A stretch of 64,000 nt of DNA from positions 1 to 64,000 of IMG/VR virus record IMGVR_UViG_3300032331_003094, one strand, 5' to 3'. This document shows positions 1-8,073 of the stretch, in pieces. Position numbers and translations under genes: made by a program. Source of the stretch: a virus. A model generated the notes under the pieces. It worked only from the letters and a program-made list of their open reading frames with translations, made no database searches and was not told the DNA's origin. Position 1 is the first letter of the stretch, and every line of letters starts with the position of its first letter.

Positions 1-523
1 CAACGTTGCCAGTGCCTTGGGAAAAGTAACCAATGCCACCAGCGCCAGCGGCATTAGTGGTGCCATTCCACCGAGCAATACCGACGTTAAATGCGGTGCT
101 AGCTCCATCCCCTAAAACAATGCTTCCTTGGGATTGAGCTGAGTTGCTTACTTTTATTTGATCAAGAACTTGCAACTGCGATTGAGGCCCAGTAGTTCCT
201 ATGCCTACACGGCCGGAGCTGTCGATGCGGAGGCGTTCTGTTCCACTGGTTGAAACAGCTAATACGTCTGTGCCCGGGGAATAAATACCTGGTGCGTAAG
301 TAGTACCTGTACCAATAGAAACACTAGGTGAAGTAACAGTACCCGAACCAAAAATACTAGTAGTACCGGAGATTGTTGCGCCTTGAATTGTATTACCGGA
401 AATTGTACCCGAAACAGTTACGCCAGAAGTAATAGCACGATAAATACCGGAAACCGTGGTGAATGCATCTGCACCAGCAGTGGTAAACGTAATATTATCA
501 ACTTTAATTGTACCGTAAGCCAT
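1..523 (-). CDS. Tail fibre protein, C-terminus outside the window
   Basis: Reading leftward from an ATG at 521-523 the frame stays open to base 1, so only the N-terminal 174 or so residues are present. The product begins MAYGTIKVDNITF and continues in Ser/Gly/Thr-rich beta-type repeats (TVSGTISGNTIQGATISG). It contains the phrase ERLRIDSSGRVGIGTT, which recurs in cyanophage and other phage tail fibres just before a receptor-binding or chaperone end. The neighbouring gene (572-2395) has the same repeat style and strand, so the two probably build adjoining parts of one fibre. The host-contacting end lies beyond the window. Confidence 0.8.
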   Translation of the reverse strand, partial: MAYGTIKVDNITFTTAGADAFTTVSGIYRAITSGVTVSGTISGNTIQGATISGTTSIFGSGTVTSPSVSIGTGTTYAPGIYSPGTDVLAVSTSGTERLRIDSSGRVGIGTTGPQSQLQVLDQIKVSNSAQSQGSIVLGDGASTAFNVGIARWNGTTNAAGAGGIGYFSQGTGNV

Positions 524-571
524 AGCAGCACTTGTTCTTTATACTAATAATAACAGGAAAATAATTACGCC

Positions 572-2395
572 TTAAGGAAGAATAGTAATTGTGCCGCGAA
601 TAATTAACCCAGCATCACCTGAAATAACACCAGATGAAATTAAGGCGGGTGTTGCACCAGAGGGAGCAGTAAATACACCAGACACACCAGTGATGTTACT
701 AAAGCGACCCGTATTACCAGTAATTACAGCACCCGAGATTTGAGTTGTATAAACGCCAGAGGCAAAGTTGGCAGTAGTGCCGGTGACCGTAACACCTGTA
801 ATTGTCGTGAATGCACCAGAAACGCCTGTGATTGTCGTGAATTGTGCTGTTGTACCAGTAACAGTTTGACCACTGATAGTCCCAGTAACTGAAACACCTG
901 AGCCAAAGAAACCAGAACCGCTAACCGTTAAATTACCCGAGACAGTTGTATTGGTAAAAACAATATTAGTAAAATTACCACTGGTTGCATTAACTGTCGT
1001 TACGTTAACGGTTGTGCCTGTAATTGTTGTACCAGTAACCGTAGTGAATCCAGCTGTTCCACCAGTAAGCGTCGTGAACTGACCCGCATTGCCGGTGATG
1101 GTTGCGCCAGAAATACTGGTGGTAAAAACACCAGCAATACCTGTGAGGTTTGTAAATTGTCCCGTATTACCGGTAACGGTCAAACCTGAAACAAGAGCAG
1201 TAAAGACACCTGTTGCACCTGTAATTGTGGTTGCAAGAACCGTATTACCAGTAATAGTTGCACCGCTAATACTGGTTGTAAATACGCCAGTTACACCAGT
1301 AAGAGATGTGTACTTTCCGGTGTCACCTGTAATGACAAGACCAGAAATATTACTGGTAAATACTCCGGATACACCAGTGATGGTGGAGACCTTTACCGTA
1401 TCACCACTGATGGTGGCACCTGATAAATAGGTGTAAACTCCGGTAGCGCCCGTGATATTTGTAAATTGTCCCGTATTACCGGTAACAATTGTGCCCGAAA
1501 CATATTGAGCAAACGTACCGGAAACTGCGGTAATACCGCCAAAAGATCCGGCATCACCAGTGATCGTTGCGCCAGAAATCCTAGTTGTGAATGTGCCTGA
1601 AACACCGGTAATTGTAGAAACATTAACGGTATTCCCAGTGATGGTTGCACCGCTAAGGTTGGTGGTAAATACACCAGAAACACCAGTGACACTAGTTGCA
1701 GCAACCGTTGTCCCGGTAATTGTGGTGCCAGATAATGTGCCACTGACATTGACGCCGGATGCAAACTGAGCAAGACCAGATGTAATCAGTCCGCTTTCAA
1801 CGGTCAGGTTTCCGCTAACAACAAGAAGTGGAGTGGCAAGTGTTCCGAAAACACCGGAGGTTGCTTGAACGGTTGTTCCAGTAATTGTGACACCACTTAA
1901 CGCATTAAAGACACCTGAAGTACCAGAGATGTTGTTACCTGTGATCGTTGCACCACTAAGTCGTGTTGAAAAATTACCGCTGATTGCATTGATGGTTGAA
2001 CCTGTAAAGGTTGTTGCCGTAACCGTTACACCATTAATGTTTGTTCCTTGAAGGTTGGTGCCGGTTAACGTAACACCACTGATCGTTCCACTGACGGTTG
2101 CGTTGTTTTGAACAATTAAACCGCTGACGGAAGCCTGGTTGCTAACCGCCAGGCCAGAAGTTGTGGTTAAACCGGTAACACTTAGGTCTCCACTGATGGC
2201 TGTGTTGCCACTAATGGTGCCACCCGTGCGCGGCAAGTAGTAAATATTAAGATATTGTTTAGTTCCAGAAATCGTAAGCTTCTTATTTTTTAACGCCGGG
2301 TCTACTTCATAAACGTGGACAACAGTAAATAGATCCTGCTCCGCAAGATCAACGCCCGCAAGTTCTTGTAAATCGCTAATGCGCCTGTTGGCCAT
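572..2395 (-). CDS. Long repetitive tail fibre protein (607 aa)
   Basis: A non-repetitive N-terminus of about 65 residues (starting MANRRISDLQELAGVDL) probably anchors the protein. It is followed by roughly 500 residues of imperfect units built on T-G-x-S-G-V-F-T-x-x-I-S-G-A-T-I-T-G-N-T. This Gly/Thr/Ser/Val pattern suits a trimeric beta-helical shaft. No enzymatic motif is visible. The repeats leave the opposite strand free of stops for several hundred bases, but those frames are shadows. It is followed after 48 nt by the next fibre gene on the same strand. Virion fibre is the likely role; the receptor is unknown. Confidence 0.82.
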   Translation of the reverse strand: MANRRISDLQELAGVDLAEQDLFTVVHVYEVDPALKNKKLTISGTKQYLNIYYLPRTGGTISGNTAISGDLSVTGLTTTSGLAVSNQASVSGLIVQNNATVSGTISGVTLTGTNLQGTNINGVTVTATTFTGSTINAISGNFSTRLSGATITGNNISGTSGVFNALSGVTITGTTVQATSGVFGTLATPLLVVSGNLTVESGLITSGLAQFASGVNVSGTLSGTTITGTTVAATSVTGVSGVFTTNLSGATITGNTVNVSTITGVSGTFTTRISGATITGDAGSFGGITAVSGTFAQYVSGTIVTGNTGQFTNITGATGVYTYLSGATISGDTVKVSTITGVSGVFTSNISGLVITGDTGKYTSLTGVTGVFTTSISGATITGNTVLATTITGATGVFTALVSGLTVTGNTGQFTNLTGIAGVFTTSISGATITGNAGQFTTLTGGTAGFTTVTGTTITGTTVNVTTVNATSGNFTNIVFTNTTVSGNLTVSGSGFFGSGVSVTGTISGQTVTGTTAQFTTITGVSGAFTTITGVTVTGTTANFASGVYTTQISGAVITGNTGRFSNITGVSGVFTAPSGATPALISSGVISGDAGLIIRGTITILP

Positions 2396-2449
2396 TTATT
2401 TATGCATAGATGCTCTTGATTCAATTATAGTTTCTCTGTGCCCAATACA

Positions 2450-2791
2450 CTACTTAACTTTAATTTCAATGCGCGGTAGCAGTTTGCTACCAAAATTCCA
2501 GCCAGCTTGCACGCCAAGGACAATGCCACAAGCCAAGAAGACGGTAAGGATTAGCTCAGCAACAGTCAGATTACGGCGCACATAAACAACTTGAGGTGCA
2601 CGCTGGAAGTCGGCAGATACCTGCAACTGCGGAGCCGGGTTTGCTTGACGCTGTTCCATGGTGATACGAATGGCCTCTTCCCTGGCACGTGCTTTCATTT
2701 GCTCTACCATCTCCGGCGTGATGGTCGGCATGCTGGGAGGGATTGATACGGGGGCCGGAGCACTGGGAGTAAGTTGCTCTTCCATTTTCAT
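2450..2791 (-). CDS. Small protein with a C-terminal membrane segment
   Basis: 113 residues. The first half is Pro/Gln/Ala-rich with a charged stretch (EMVEQMKARAREEAIRITMEQRQ) likely to be helical. A single hydrophobic segment (about residues 76-98, LTVAELILTVFLACGIVLGV) lies near the C-terminus and is followed by a basic tail. Size and topology would fit an accessory lysis or membrane protein, but there is no family signature. It is the first gene of the leftward fibre transcript and is divergent from the HTH gene at 2841. Confidence 0.6.
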   Translation of the reverse strand: MKMEEQLTPSAPAPVSIPPSMPTITPEMVEQMKARAREEAIRITMEQRQANPAPQLQVSADFQRAPQVVYVRRNLTVAELILTVFLACGIVLGVQAGWNFGSKLLPRIEIKVK

Positions 2792-2840
2792 GACAAAACG
2801 TTTTCCAACACACTAACATATAAAAAAGTTTTATGAAGGT

Positions 2841-3263
2841 ATGGCAACGTTTGGCATTAGAAAAGGATTGGAGGATGTTGCCCACGAATTAAAGGGCATC
2901 AGAAATATCTTGGCTTCCATGTGGCATAGCCGTTATTCTTCTGGTGAAACGGACCGGTTGAATCCCGAAGCGTTTGCCGATGAATACATCCCTACCGAAG
3001 AATGTGCCAGGCGTCTAGGGGTATCAGATCAGACCCTTCGTAATTGGATTAGTCAAGGCAAGAAAAATAAAGGGAAAGGCTGGACGGAAGGTATTCATTA
3101 TGTCAATGTCTGTCCCGATAAAGGAAAAAAAGCTGTCATCCGTATTCCCTGGAACCAACTAGTTCAATCCTTTGCCAAGAATAAAGATGTGGAGTTGAAC
3201 GACTTTAATACGCCCGTCATGTACAAATCGGTCAATACCAAGATCATGGACGAAGGGTTGTGA
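2841..3263 (+). CDS. Putative helix-turn-helix DNA-binding protein
   Basis: 140 residues. Positions 50-76 (EYIPTEECARRLGVSDQTLRNWISQGKK) form a MerR/excisionase-type helix-turn-helix, with alternating helix residues and the turn at LGVSDQT. The rest has no recognisable domain. GAAGG sits 5 nt before the ATG. It is the first gene of a rightward run (2841-5523), divergent from the fibre transcript, so it may regulate one of them. That role is inferred from position. Confidence 0.65.
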   Translation: MATFGIRKGLEDVAHELKGIRNILASMWHSRYSSGETDRLNPEAFADEYIPTEECARRLGVSDQTLRNWISQGKKNKGKGWTEGIHYVNVCPDKGKKAVIRIPWNQLVQSFAKNKDVELNDFNTPVMYKSVNTKIMDEGL

Positions 3264-3264
3264 T

Positions 3265-3723
3265 ATGACAAATCGTTTTGCTGGCATAGATTTATCTGCC
3301 ATCACAATTGAGAATCATTCTCAACTATTACCGGAATCTTTGGTGCTGCAGCTGGAGGATTTCCTTCCTCCCTTCGGTTCTTTTGATGATGGTTGCGTGC
3401 GACGGTATTTGGAAAATTTGTGTGCTTATGAGGAGGAAGACGCCAATTCCAACATGACTTTGGCCAATCGTTTACGGCTGGCATTCAAAGATTTACAACC
3501 TGACACAATCTGTGGTAAGTTCCCCCAGGCTGAATTGCCTCTTAAGCGAAGATTGCGTTGCGTGGCAGAGTACCTAATTCGATCTGGCGAATTTGACAAG
3601 CTACGAGATGACAAAGGAAAGCTCGTCAAAAAGCGTGGTAACCTTGGGAAACTCGTAGTCATCTATCAGCCACTACCAAAACTGTTAGATTCACTATCCA
3701 AGCAGGGATTATTGGAATCATGA
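3265..3723 (+). CDS. Hypothetical protein (152 aa)
   Basis: It follows the HTH gene after one base and overlaps the next gene by 4 nt (ATGA), so it is translationally coupled. Acidic in the middle (CAYEEEDAN) and basic near the C-terminus (KLRDDKGKLVKKRGNLGK). I do not recognise the family. The tight operon position supports a real gene. Confidence 0.6.
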   Translation: MTNRFAGIDLSAITIENHSQLLPESLVLQLEDFLPPFGSFDDGCVRRYLENLCAYEEEDANSNMTLANRLRLAFKDLQPDTICGKFPQAELPLKRRLRCVAEYLIRSGEFDKLRDDKGKLVKKRGNLGKLVVIYQPLPKLLDSLSKQGLLES

Positions 3724-4106
3724 GCCGCCGCGAAAAACTGATCACTGCCGCACTCAATGGAAAGACTGGGGACAAAGAGGGTAAATACCTGGATGCTGTC
3801 GTCAAGTTAATCCTTGGCGACATGGGTAATCTTTATATTCAATTCTGGGAGGCCGAGGGGCCTGGCGTTATTTGCTTTCAGCCCGAAAATGAAGAGCGCT
3901 CCATGTTTTACATGACACTTGAGGAACTGCACTCTGCCCAGGAGTCGTGTGAACGTGAAAATAACGGTGATCTAGCCGAAACATTCCGTCGCATCTTAAA
4001 TGCTGCGCAAAAGATTGATCCAACGGCATCTGCAGGTTACATCATTAATGATGCAGAAGGTATTCGTTATTTTGCTATTGATTACAACCAAGCTGTTGAT
4101 GTGTAA
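3720..4106 (+). CDS. Hypothetical protein (128 aa)
   Basis: Starts in the stop region of the upstream gene and ends with TAATG, sharing a base with the next start. The product contains a possible small alpha/beta domain (NLYIQFWEAEGPGVICFQP ... YFAIDYNQAVDV). No family recognised. Coupling on both sides suggests coordinated expression with the methyltransferase-like gene at 4106. Confidence 0.6.
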   Translation: MSRREKLITAALNGKTGDKEGKYLDAVVKLILGDMGNLYIQFWEAEGPGVICFQPENEERSMFYMTLEELHSAQESCERENNGDLAETFRRILNAAQKIDPTASAGYIINDAEGIRYFAIDYNQAVDV

Positions 4107-4690
4107 TGACAAGAAAATTCCGCAATAAATGCGAAGATCTTGAGCTAATTACTAACAAGGATCTTATTGCTGCCGCCCATTCTCTTATGGATGGTATTGA
4201 TTTGGATCCCGCCAGCTCAAAGGTAGCTAATTCATTTGTGCAGGCAGATAAGTTTTATACACCACAGGATGATGGATTGAATGTCCAGGAGTGGGAGGGC
4301 AAGGTCTATGTATTCCCGCCAAGTGGTGCCTACTATTTTGATAAATATCTTGACAAATGGAAGATGACCAGGGCGTCATCTGGTTCTTTGACTTCTTCCC
4401 ATGCTCTTTGGTTTAGAAAGCTGTATCGTCTATGGTTGGCTGATGTTGTTACAGAAGGTTTGTACTTTACCAACTGTACGGACATGATTCGGTATGATCA
4501 ACGCATTTTTGATTTTCCAGTTTGCATATTAAGAACTGCCCCAACACTGATTAAGAACACCAGTGAGGGCATTGGGACCCATAAGACCAGCACTTCGCTT
4601 GTGGCTTATCTCCAACCAAAGCGTAATTCCAGTGCAGCCACTGAAAAGTTTATTGACATTTACAGCGAAAAGGGCCGCATCCTTTACTGA
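4106..4690 (+). CDS. Degenerate phage Dam-like adenine methyltransferase (194 aa)
   Basis: Residues 28-75 match the layout of phage DNA N6-adenine methyltransferases: a hydrophobic run, then DLDPASSKVAN, then KFYTPQDDGLNVQEWEGKVYV, then the catalytic-loop position. In active family members that position reads NPPY or DPPY; here it is FPPS (YVFPPSGAYY). The C-terminal part (LWFRKLYRLWLADVVTEGLYF, then a beta strand) resembles the second half of the fold. I infer a methyltransferase relative that may have lost catalysis, or an adapted DNA-binding role. Confidence 0.6.
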   Translation: MTRKFRNKCEDLELITNKDLIAAAHSLMDGIDLDPASSKVANSFVQADKFYTPQDDGLNVQEWEGKVYVFPPSGAYYFDKYLDKWKMTRASSGSLTSSHALWFRKLYRLWLADVVTEGLYFTNCTDMIRYDQRIFDFPVCILRTAPTLIKNTSEGIGTHKTSTSLVAYLQPKRNSSAATEKFIDIYSEKGRILY

Positions 4691-4696
4691 GTTCGG

Positions 4697-4702
4697 TATA
4701 CT
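4697..4702 (+). promoter_or_regulatory. Possible -10 element before dcd
   Basis: TATACT lies 22 nt upstream of the dCTP deaminase start in the only gap of this gene run. No good -35 is seen at 17 nt, so this is a weak call. The same hexamer occurs at 45999-46004 and 63922-63927. Confidence 0.25.
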
Positions 4703-4723
4703 AAAAGACGATTGAAAAGGCTT

Positions 4724-5311
4724 ATGTCAATCTTGAGTGACGCGGAAATCAAGCAGCTTGCCCTTGAAGAGGGTATGATTTCCCCCTTCCAGGATCATTT
4801 GGTTAGCGAGGAAAATGGAAGGAAAATCCTCAGTTATGGCTTAAGTTCTTATGGGTACGATATTCGCCTATCCCCCAAGCAATGCTTGGTTTTTAGTCGT
4901 ATTCAATCCGGTGAATGTGACACCAAGAATTTTGATGAGCAGATCCTGGCTCCATCTGAACTTTTAGAAGATGAGAAAGGGTCTTATTTCATGTTGCCGC
5001 CCTACGGTTATTGCTTGGGTGTGGCAGAAGAACGCCTTAAGCTGCCAAGGGATGTAACCGTCGTTGCGGTCGGCAAGAGTACTTATGCCCGTTCTGGAAT
5101 CATGGTAAATATTACTCCGGCAGAGGCAATGTGGGAAGGTTATTTAACATTAGAAATCAGCAATTGTACCGGTTTGTTTAACCGTATTTATGCCAATGAG
5201 GGTGTAACGCAGTTATTGTTTTTCCGTGGTAATCCCTGCGAGGTTAGCTACCAAGATCGCAAAGGTAAGTATCAAAATCAACTTCAAGAAGTTGTTTACA
5301 GCAAGGCGTAA
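4724..5311 (+). CDS. dcd: dCTP deaminase
   Basis: Deaminates dCTP to dUTP, feeding thymidylate synthesis for phage replication. The 195-residue product (from the ATG at 4724, preceded by AAAAGG) is close to the usual family length. Family signatures in order: ILSDAEI at the N-terminus, SYGYDIRLS, the PYGYCLGVAEERLKLP strand, GKSTYARSGIMVN, and EGYLTLEISN carrying the expected catalytic Glu. A TTG at 4712 would add four residues; the ATG with its purine-rich site is preferred. Downstream the gene is 2 nt from a small acidic protein gene. Confidence 0.92.
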   Translation: MSILSDAEIKQLALEEGMISPFQDHLVSEENGRKILSYGLSSYGYDIRLSPKQCLVFSRIQSGECDTKNFDEQILAPSELLEDEKGSYFMLPPYGYCLGVAEERLKLPRDVTVVAVGKSTYARSGIMVNITPAEAMWEGYLTLEISNCTGLFNRIYANEGVTQLLFFRGNPCEVSYQDRKGKYQNQLQEVVYSKA

Positions 5312-5313
5312 AT

Positions 5314-5523
5314 ATGACGGACCCACATGACATCGAACAACGTTTAAATATTGTCGATATTTTGTATCGATCTGTGATGTTACTGGAAAACGAAGAGCTG
5401 GCTACGCAGCTGGGAGGTTACAGCTCTGACAATATCCAATGGGTTCTTAATGTTCTCCAGGGGATTTTTGATGAGCTTGATCATGTATTGGATTTAGAAG
5501 AATCCAATTACATTGATTATTAG
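5314..5523 (+). CDS. Small acidic protein (69 aa)
   Basis: Starts 2 nt after dcd and is probably co-translated with it. Almost entirely helical and acidic (DELDHVLDLEESNYIDY at the C-terminus). Function unknown. It converges tail to tail with the gene at 5520-5942, sharing stop-codon bases. Confidence 0.6.
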   Translation: MTDPHDIEQRLNIVDILYRSVMLLENEELATQLGGYSSDNIQWVLNVLQGIFDELDHVLDLEESNYIDY

Positions 5524-5942
5524 AAACCTACAAACCTACCAGCCATGCGCCCTGGTTTTGTGGCGTAGTTCGTGCTGCCGCCAGTTCCAATCCTGTCACC
5601 AAGGGTAGGAACGTTGGTTCCTTTGATATTTGCTTCAGTTCTTGGAGTACGACCACGAATTTGTGGTTCGTCAATCATTGTTTGTTGTTTGAACTTTCCG
5701 GCGCTCCTGGCCGCTGCCAAATACTTATTAATGTTTGATCCTTCCTTAGTGTTGCCGGTATTTGCTTTGTCGGCAATGGACCTTTCTTCTGAATCAAAAT
5801 GCCTAGTATCTGTGGTATACGCCCGCCCAGGGTTTAAATCACTTGTGTCGCCACCAGATGACCCGGCATCTACAGTCGGGTCATAATTAGATGGGATTGG
5901 AGATGACTCCTGTCCCTTCCTGGGGTCGTAAAATCTTTCCAT
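5520..5942 (-). CDS. Hypothetical, probably disordered structural protein
   Basis: 140 residues from the ATG at 5940-5942 (MERFYDPRKG); an upstream ATG at 5975 would add 11. Rich in Gly, Ser, Thr, Asp and Arg with no hydrophobic core and many turn formers (SGGDTSDLNPGRAYTTDTRHF), so probably disordered. It is leftward, like the late genes, and isolated between rightward genes. No family recognised. Confidence 0.55.
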   Translation of the reverse strand: MERFYDPRKGQESSPIPSNYDPTVDAGSSGGDTSDLNPGRAYTTDTRHFDSEERSIADKANTGNTKEGSNINKYLAAARSAGKFKQQTMIDEPQIRGRTPRTEANIKGTNVPTLGDRIGTGGSTNYATKPGRMAGRFVGF

Positions 5943-5982
5943 GATAATATTGTAATCGAGGGAATTTAGTGGCACTGCTACT

Positions 5983-6315
5983 ATGTATGCTTATAAAAAT
6001 GACGCAGAACAATTAGAGGGTCGTCAAGATCCTGATGATTTTCTGCAAAAATTCATTACTTCAGATGATGAATTATTAAAGCGGATGGCCTGCTGCTGTG
6101 ATTTCGGCACACCGCTCGCAACTCATAATCATGATGTAGCATTGTACGACCAATATAATCGTGGTCTTACGTTATGTCAGGACGACAAGCCAAGGGTGAA
6201 TCTGGCACTGGAGGGGAATCGCCCCGGGGTGACTGGTTTCATCCCGTCAGTGGAGGAAGCGTACAAGTATCCGGGGACGTTACCAATGGGTCAAAAACTC
6301 TTGGTATCACTGTAG
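5983..6315 (+). CDS. Hypothetical protein overlapping the DUF3310 gene
   Basis: 110 residues. The last 47 codons are also read in another frame by the DUF3310 gene that starts at 6174. The C-terminal segment (VNLALEGNRPGVTGFIPSVE) looks like ordinary protein sequence, so both frames may be used. No family recognised. Confidence 0.5.
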   Translation: MYAYKNDAEQLEGRQDPDDFLQKFITSDDELLKRMACCCDFGTPLATHNHDVALYDQYNRGLTLCQDDKPRVNLALEGNRPGVTGFIPSVEEAYKYPGTLPMGQKLLVSL

Positions 6316-6638
6316 ATAGCAACCAGGACGGAGATTTATATTCCTTTACAGAATGTAAAGATGGTGTTTGCCCTGTCCCATGGGCAACAACACCAACACG
6401 ACCTGAATTGCAGCCAGAGACAATTAACCATCCATCTCATTATGTGGATGGCGCAATTGAATGCATTGAAGCAATTGAAGCGCAGCTAACCGCAGAAGAA
6501 TATCGTGGGTATCTAAAAGGAAACTGCGTCAAATATTTGTGGCGTGAGCGCCATAAGGGCGGTCTTGAATCATTAAAAAAATGCGGTTGGTACTTAGACC
6601 GTCTTATTCAGTTTGATGAAGCTAATCAAAACGGTTGA
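6174..6638 (+). CDS. DUF3310 protein (T7 gp1.7 / SaV-like nucleotide kinase family)
   Basis: Residues 85-150 carry the DUF3310 signature: INHPSHYVDGAIECIEAIEAQ, GYLKGNCVKYLWRERHKGG and LKKCGWYLDRLI. The family includes T7 gene 1.7, reported as a nucleotide kinase, and is frequent in phages. No ATG is found in this frame downstream of 6174, so the start is set there. That forces a 142-nt overlap with the upstream gene. The first 80 residues are low-complexity and may be poorly conserved. Confidence 0.82.
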   Translation: MSGRQAKGESGTGGESPRGDWFHPVSGGSVQVSGDVTNGSKTLGITVDSNQDGDLYSFTECKDGVCPVPWATTPTRPELQPETINHPSHYVDGAIECIEAIEAQLTAEEYRGYLKGNCVKYLWRERHKGGLESLKKCGWYLDRLIQFDEANQNG

Positions 6639-6931
6639 AGCTCATCGTCATCATCGCCGTCGTCTTCGTCATAAATACAGGCGGCGGCAAGCTCTTCTAA
6701 TTCCAAATCTGTTGGAATGTCAAAAGATAACTCAATATTTTCACCCGCAAGAATTTCCTTGACTGCTTGCCATTCCATCAAGCGTTGATGGTACAAATTC
6801 AAAAGTGCTGCTTGCAGTTCATCCCAAGTCATTTCTTGGGCAGCAAGCTCAGCCTTGCGCATGGAGAACTGCAGTTCTAACGGAAGTTCAAATTCCCGTG
6901 GCTCAACTGACCTATCCATTGCATTCTTCAT
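6626..6931 (-). CDS. nblA: NblA-like phycobilisome degradation protein
   Basis: NblA proteins are about 60-residue helical adaptors that bind phycobiliproteins and direct them to Clp proteolysis. Residues 14-62 follow the family pattern: E-F-E-L-P-L-E-L-Q-F-S-M-R, a short linker ending MTWDELQAALLNLY, then HQRLMEWQAVKEIL. An acidic C-terminal tail of about 35 residues (DEDDGDDDDE) is extra. Leftward, 4-nt overlap with the endolysin gene, so probably expressed late. As an auxiliary gene it would dismantle the antenna during infection. Identification rests on pattern, not a search. Confidence 0.72.
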   Translation of the reverse strand: MKNAMDRSVEPREFELPLELQFSMRKAELAAQEMTWDELQAALLNLYHQRLMEWQAVKEILAGENIELSFDIPTDLELEELAAACIYDEDDGDDDDELQPF

Positions 6932-7608
6932 GGCTTTGCTGACAATATTCTAAGACTATAGTCCAAATCGAATTCATCTTCGTCGTGATCAATCCAATCG
7001 GCTTGTTTAATTTTGAAGGCGTTTGCAAATTCTGCCAGTAAATATGGGTTTATTCCTTCTTCCAGCTTCTTGATTGCCTGGATTTCGTGAGGGGCGGCAG
7101 AATAATTTCTGAATGCAGCAAGAAGAATCTCACCTGCTTTGCCAAGTCCAACGTCAATATGACTTAGGAATAGACGAGCTTCTTCCCTGCGGCGTTCCAA
7201 AAGGTTGCCAACAACGATGCGATCTTGGTCAAAGATCCAGCATTTGATTTCTTCTGTGACGCCTACCCAGTTTTCTTGTTCAATCTGATCAATGATTGAA
7301 CTGTATAGAAAAGGTTTCCAGCCAATAGAATGAATAAAAGAAACCAACGCTTGACGCATTGAATTATCAATGTGTAAGTGAAGATCGTCTAGATCATCTT
7401 CAATGCAATTGATCTCATGCTTTAAGTATTCCAAGGCTTTTTCCTTGGTGCAATACTGGCCCGACTTTACGGGTGAACCATCTGGATAAAACTGTGTCCC
7501 ATATCCAAGGGTAAAAGGCATTCCTCCTGTGGATGGATCTGGGTATGCGCTTTCATTAAAACCTTCATATTTACGGATAATGTCTATCGCAGATATAAAG
7601 TAAAACAT
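6928..7608 (-). CDS. Endolysin, phage lysozyme (GH24-type)
   Basis: Hydrolyses the glycan strands of peptidoglycan. The N-terminal domain shows the T4-lysozyme-like triad layout: Glu in RKYEGF (residue 15), Asp in YPDPSTGG, Thr in PFTLGYGT. It continues with the lysozyme helices (SMRQALVSFIHSIG; RRREEARLFL). The last 75 residues form an extra acidic helical segment, perhaps for wall binding or regulation. 226 residues is somewhat longer than the single-domain enzyme. No signal peptide is evident, so release should need a holin, which I could not identify with confidence. Confidence 0.85.
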   Translation of the reverse strand: MFYFISAIDIIRKYEGFNESAYPDPSTGGMPFTLGYGTQFYPDGSPVKSGQYCTKEKALEYLKHEINCIEDDLDDLHLHIDNSMRQALVSFIHSIGWKPFLYSSIIDQIEQENWVGVTEEIKCWIFDQDRIVVGNLLERRREEARLFLSHIDVGLGKAGEILLAAFRNYSAAPHEIQAIKKLEEGINPYLLAEFANAFKIKQADWIDHDEDEFDLDYSLRILSAKP

Positions 7609-7656
7609 GGGAGCACAATAAGTACTCCCATTGTATACATAAATTTAAATTAATTG

Positions 7657-7779
7657 TTAGCCTTGACCACGGCTAAGCTTGCGGCCATGGTTGGGCTTGG
7701 AATGTTTACCATCCCCTTGTTTGGTGCGCTTGGGCTTGGACTCAATTTTAATGGATGTAGTTGACTTGGGTTTTGCCAT
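7657..7779 (-). CDS. Very basic 40-residue protein
   Basis: ATG at 7777-7779, stop TAA at 7657-7659. The sequence is dominated by Lys, Arg, Ser and Pro (MAKPKSTTSIKIESKPKRTK...), suggesting nucleic-acid binding or a disordered virion component. It sits in the 177-nt gap between the endolysin and the gene at 7786, in the same orientation. Confidence 0.5.
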   Translation of the reverse strand: MAKPKSTTSIKIESKPKRTKQGDGKHSKPNHGRKLSRGQG

Positions 7780-7785
7780 TGAAAA

Positions 7786-8073
7786 TCACCAGTTGTAGTG
7801 GCACGCCCACCAGCCGGGAGTCAGTTTGTCCTTCTTCTCGGCGCAGTTGTGGCGTGCCTTGAAGTTAGCACGTCTGCCCTCGTCATGGTGCGAAAGATAG
7901 TCATCATATCCTCGCAAACCAAAACGAACAATTCCTTCGCGCCCTTTGTCACAAGCCTTGACTACATACTTATGTTTATCTCCCTTGGGAGCCCGCTGAG
8001 GTTTATTACACGCCATCTTATCCTTCTGGTAGCGATGCGCCGCACTAGCTGCTTTTTTATGTTGTTCTGCCAT
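7786..8073 (-). CDS. Conserved cyanophage Arg/His/Cys-rich small protein
   Basis: 95 residues with the pattern KHKYVVKACDKGREGIVRFG then RRANFKARHNC and WWACHYNW. This 'KYxVxxxDxGxxxxVxFG ... FxARHxC ... WxC' layout recurs in small proteins of T4-like and other marine phages; function not established to my knowledge. Overlaps the 1305-residue gene by one base. Confidence 0.65.
   Translation of the reverse strand: MAEQHKKAASAAHRYQKDKMACNKPQRAPKGDKHKYVVKACDKGREGIVRFGLRGYDDYLSHHDEGRRANFKARHNCAEKKDKLTPGWWACHYNW

Noticed and set aside
1089-1769. Long + strand open frames opposite the repetitive fibre gene
   Set aside because: They mirror the Gly/Thr/Ser repeats of the minus-strand gene; composition (Val/Pro/Thr-rich) is the reverse complement of those repeats and no start signal is present.
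572-2395. CRISPR-like short repeats
   Set aside because: The repeats are codon-level repeats of a protein shaft of variable length, without identical repeats and unique spacers. No CRISPR array is seen in the window.
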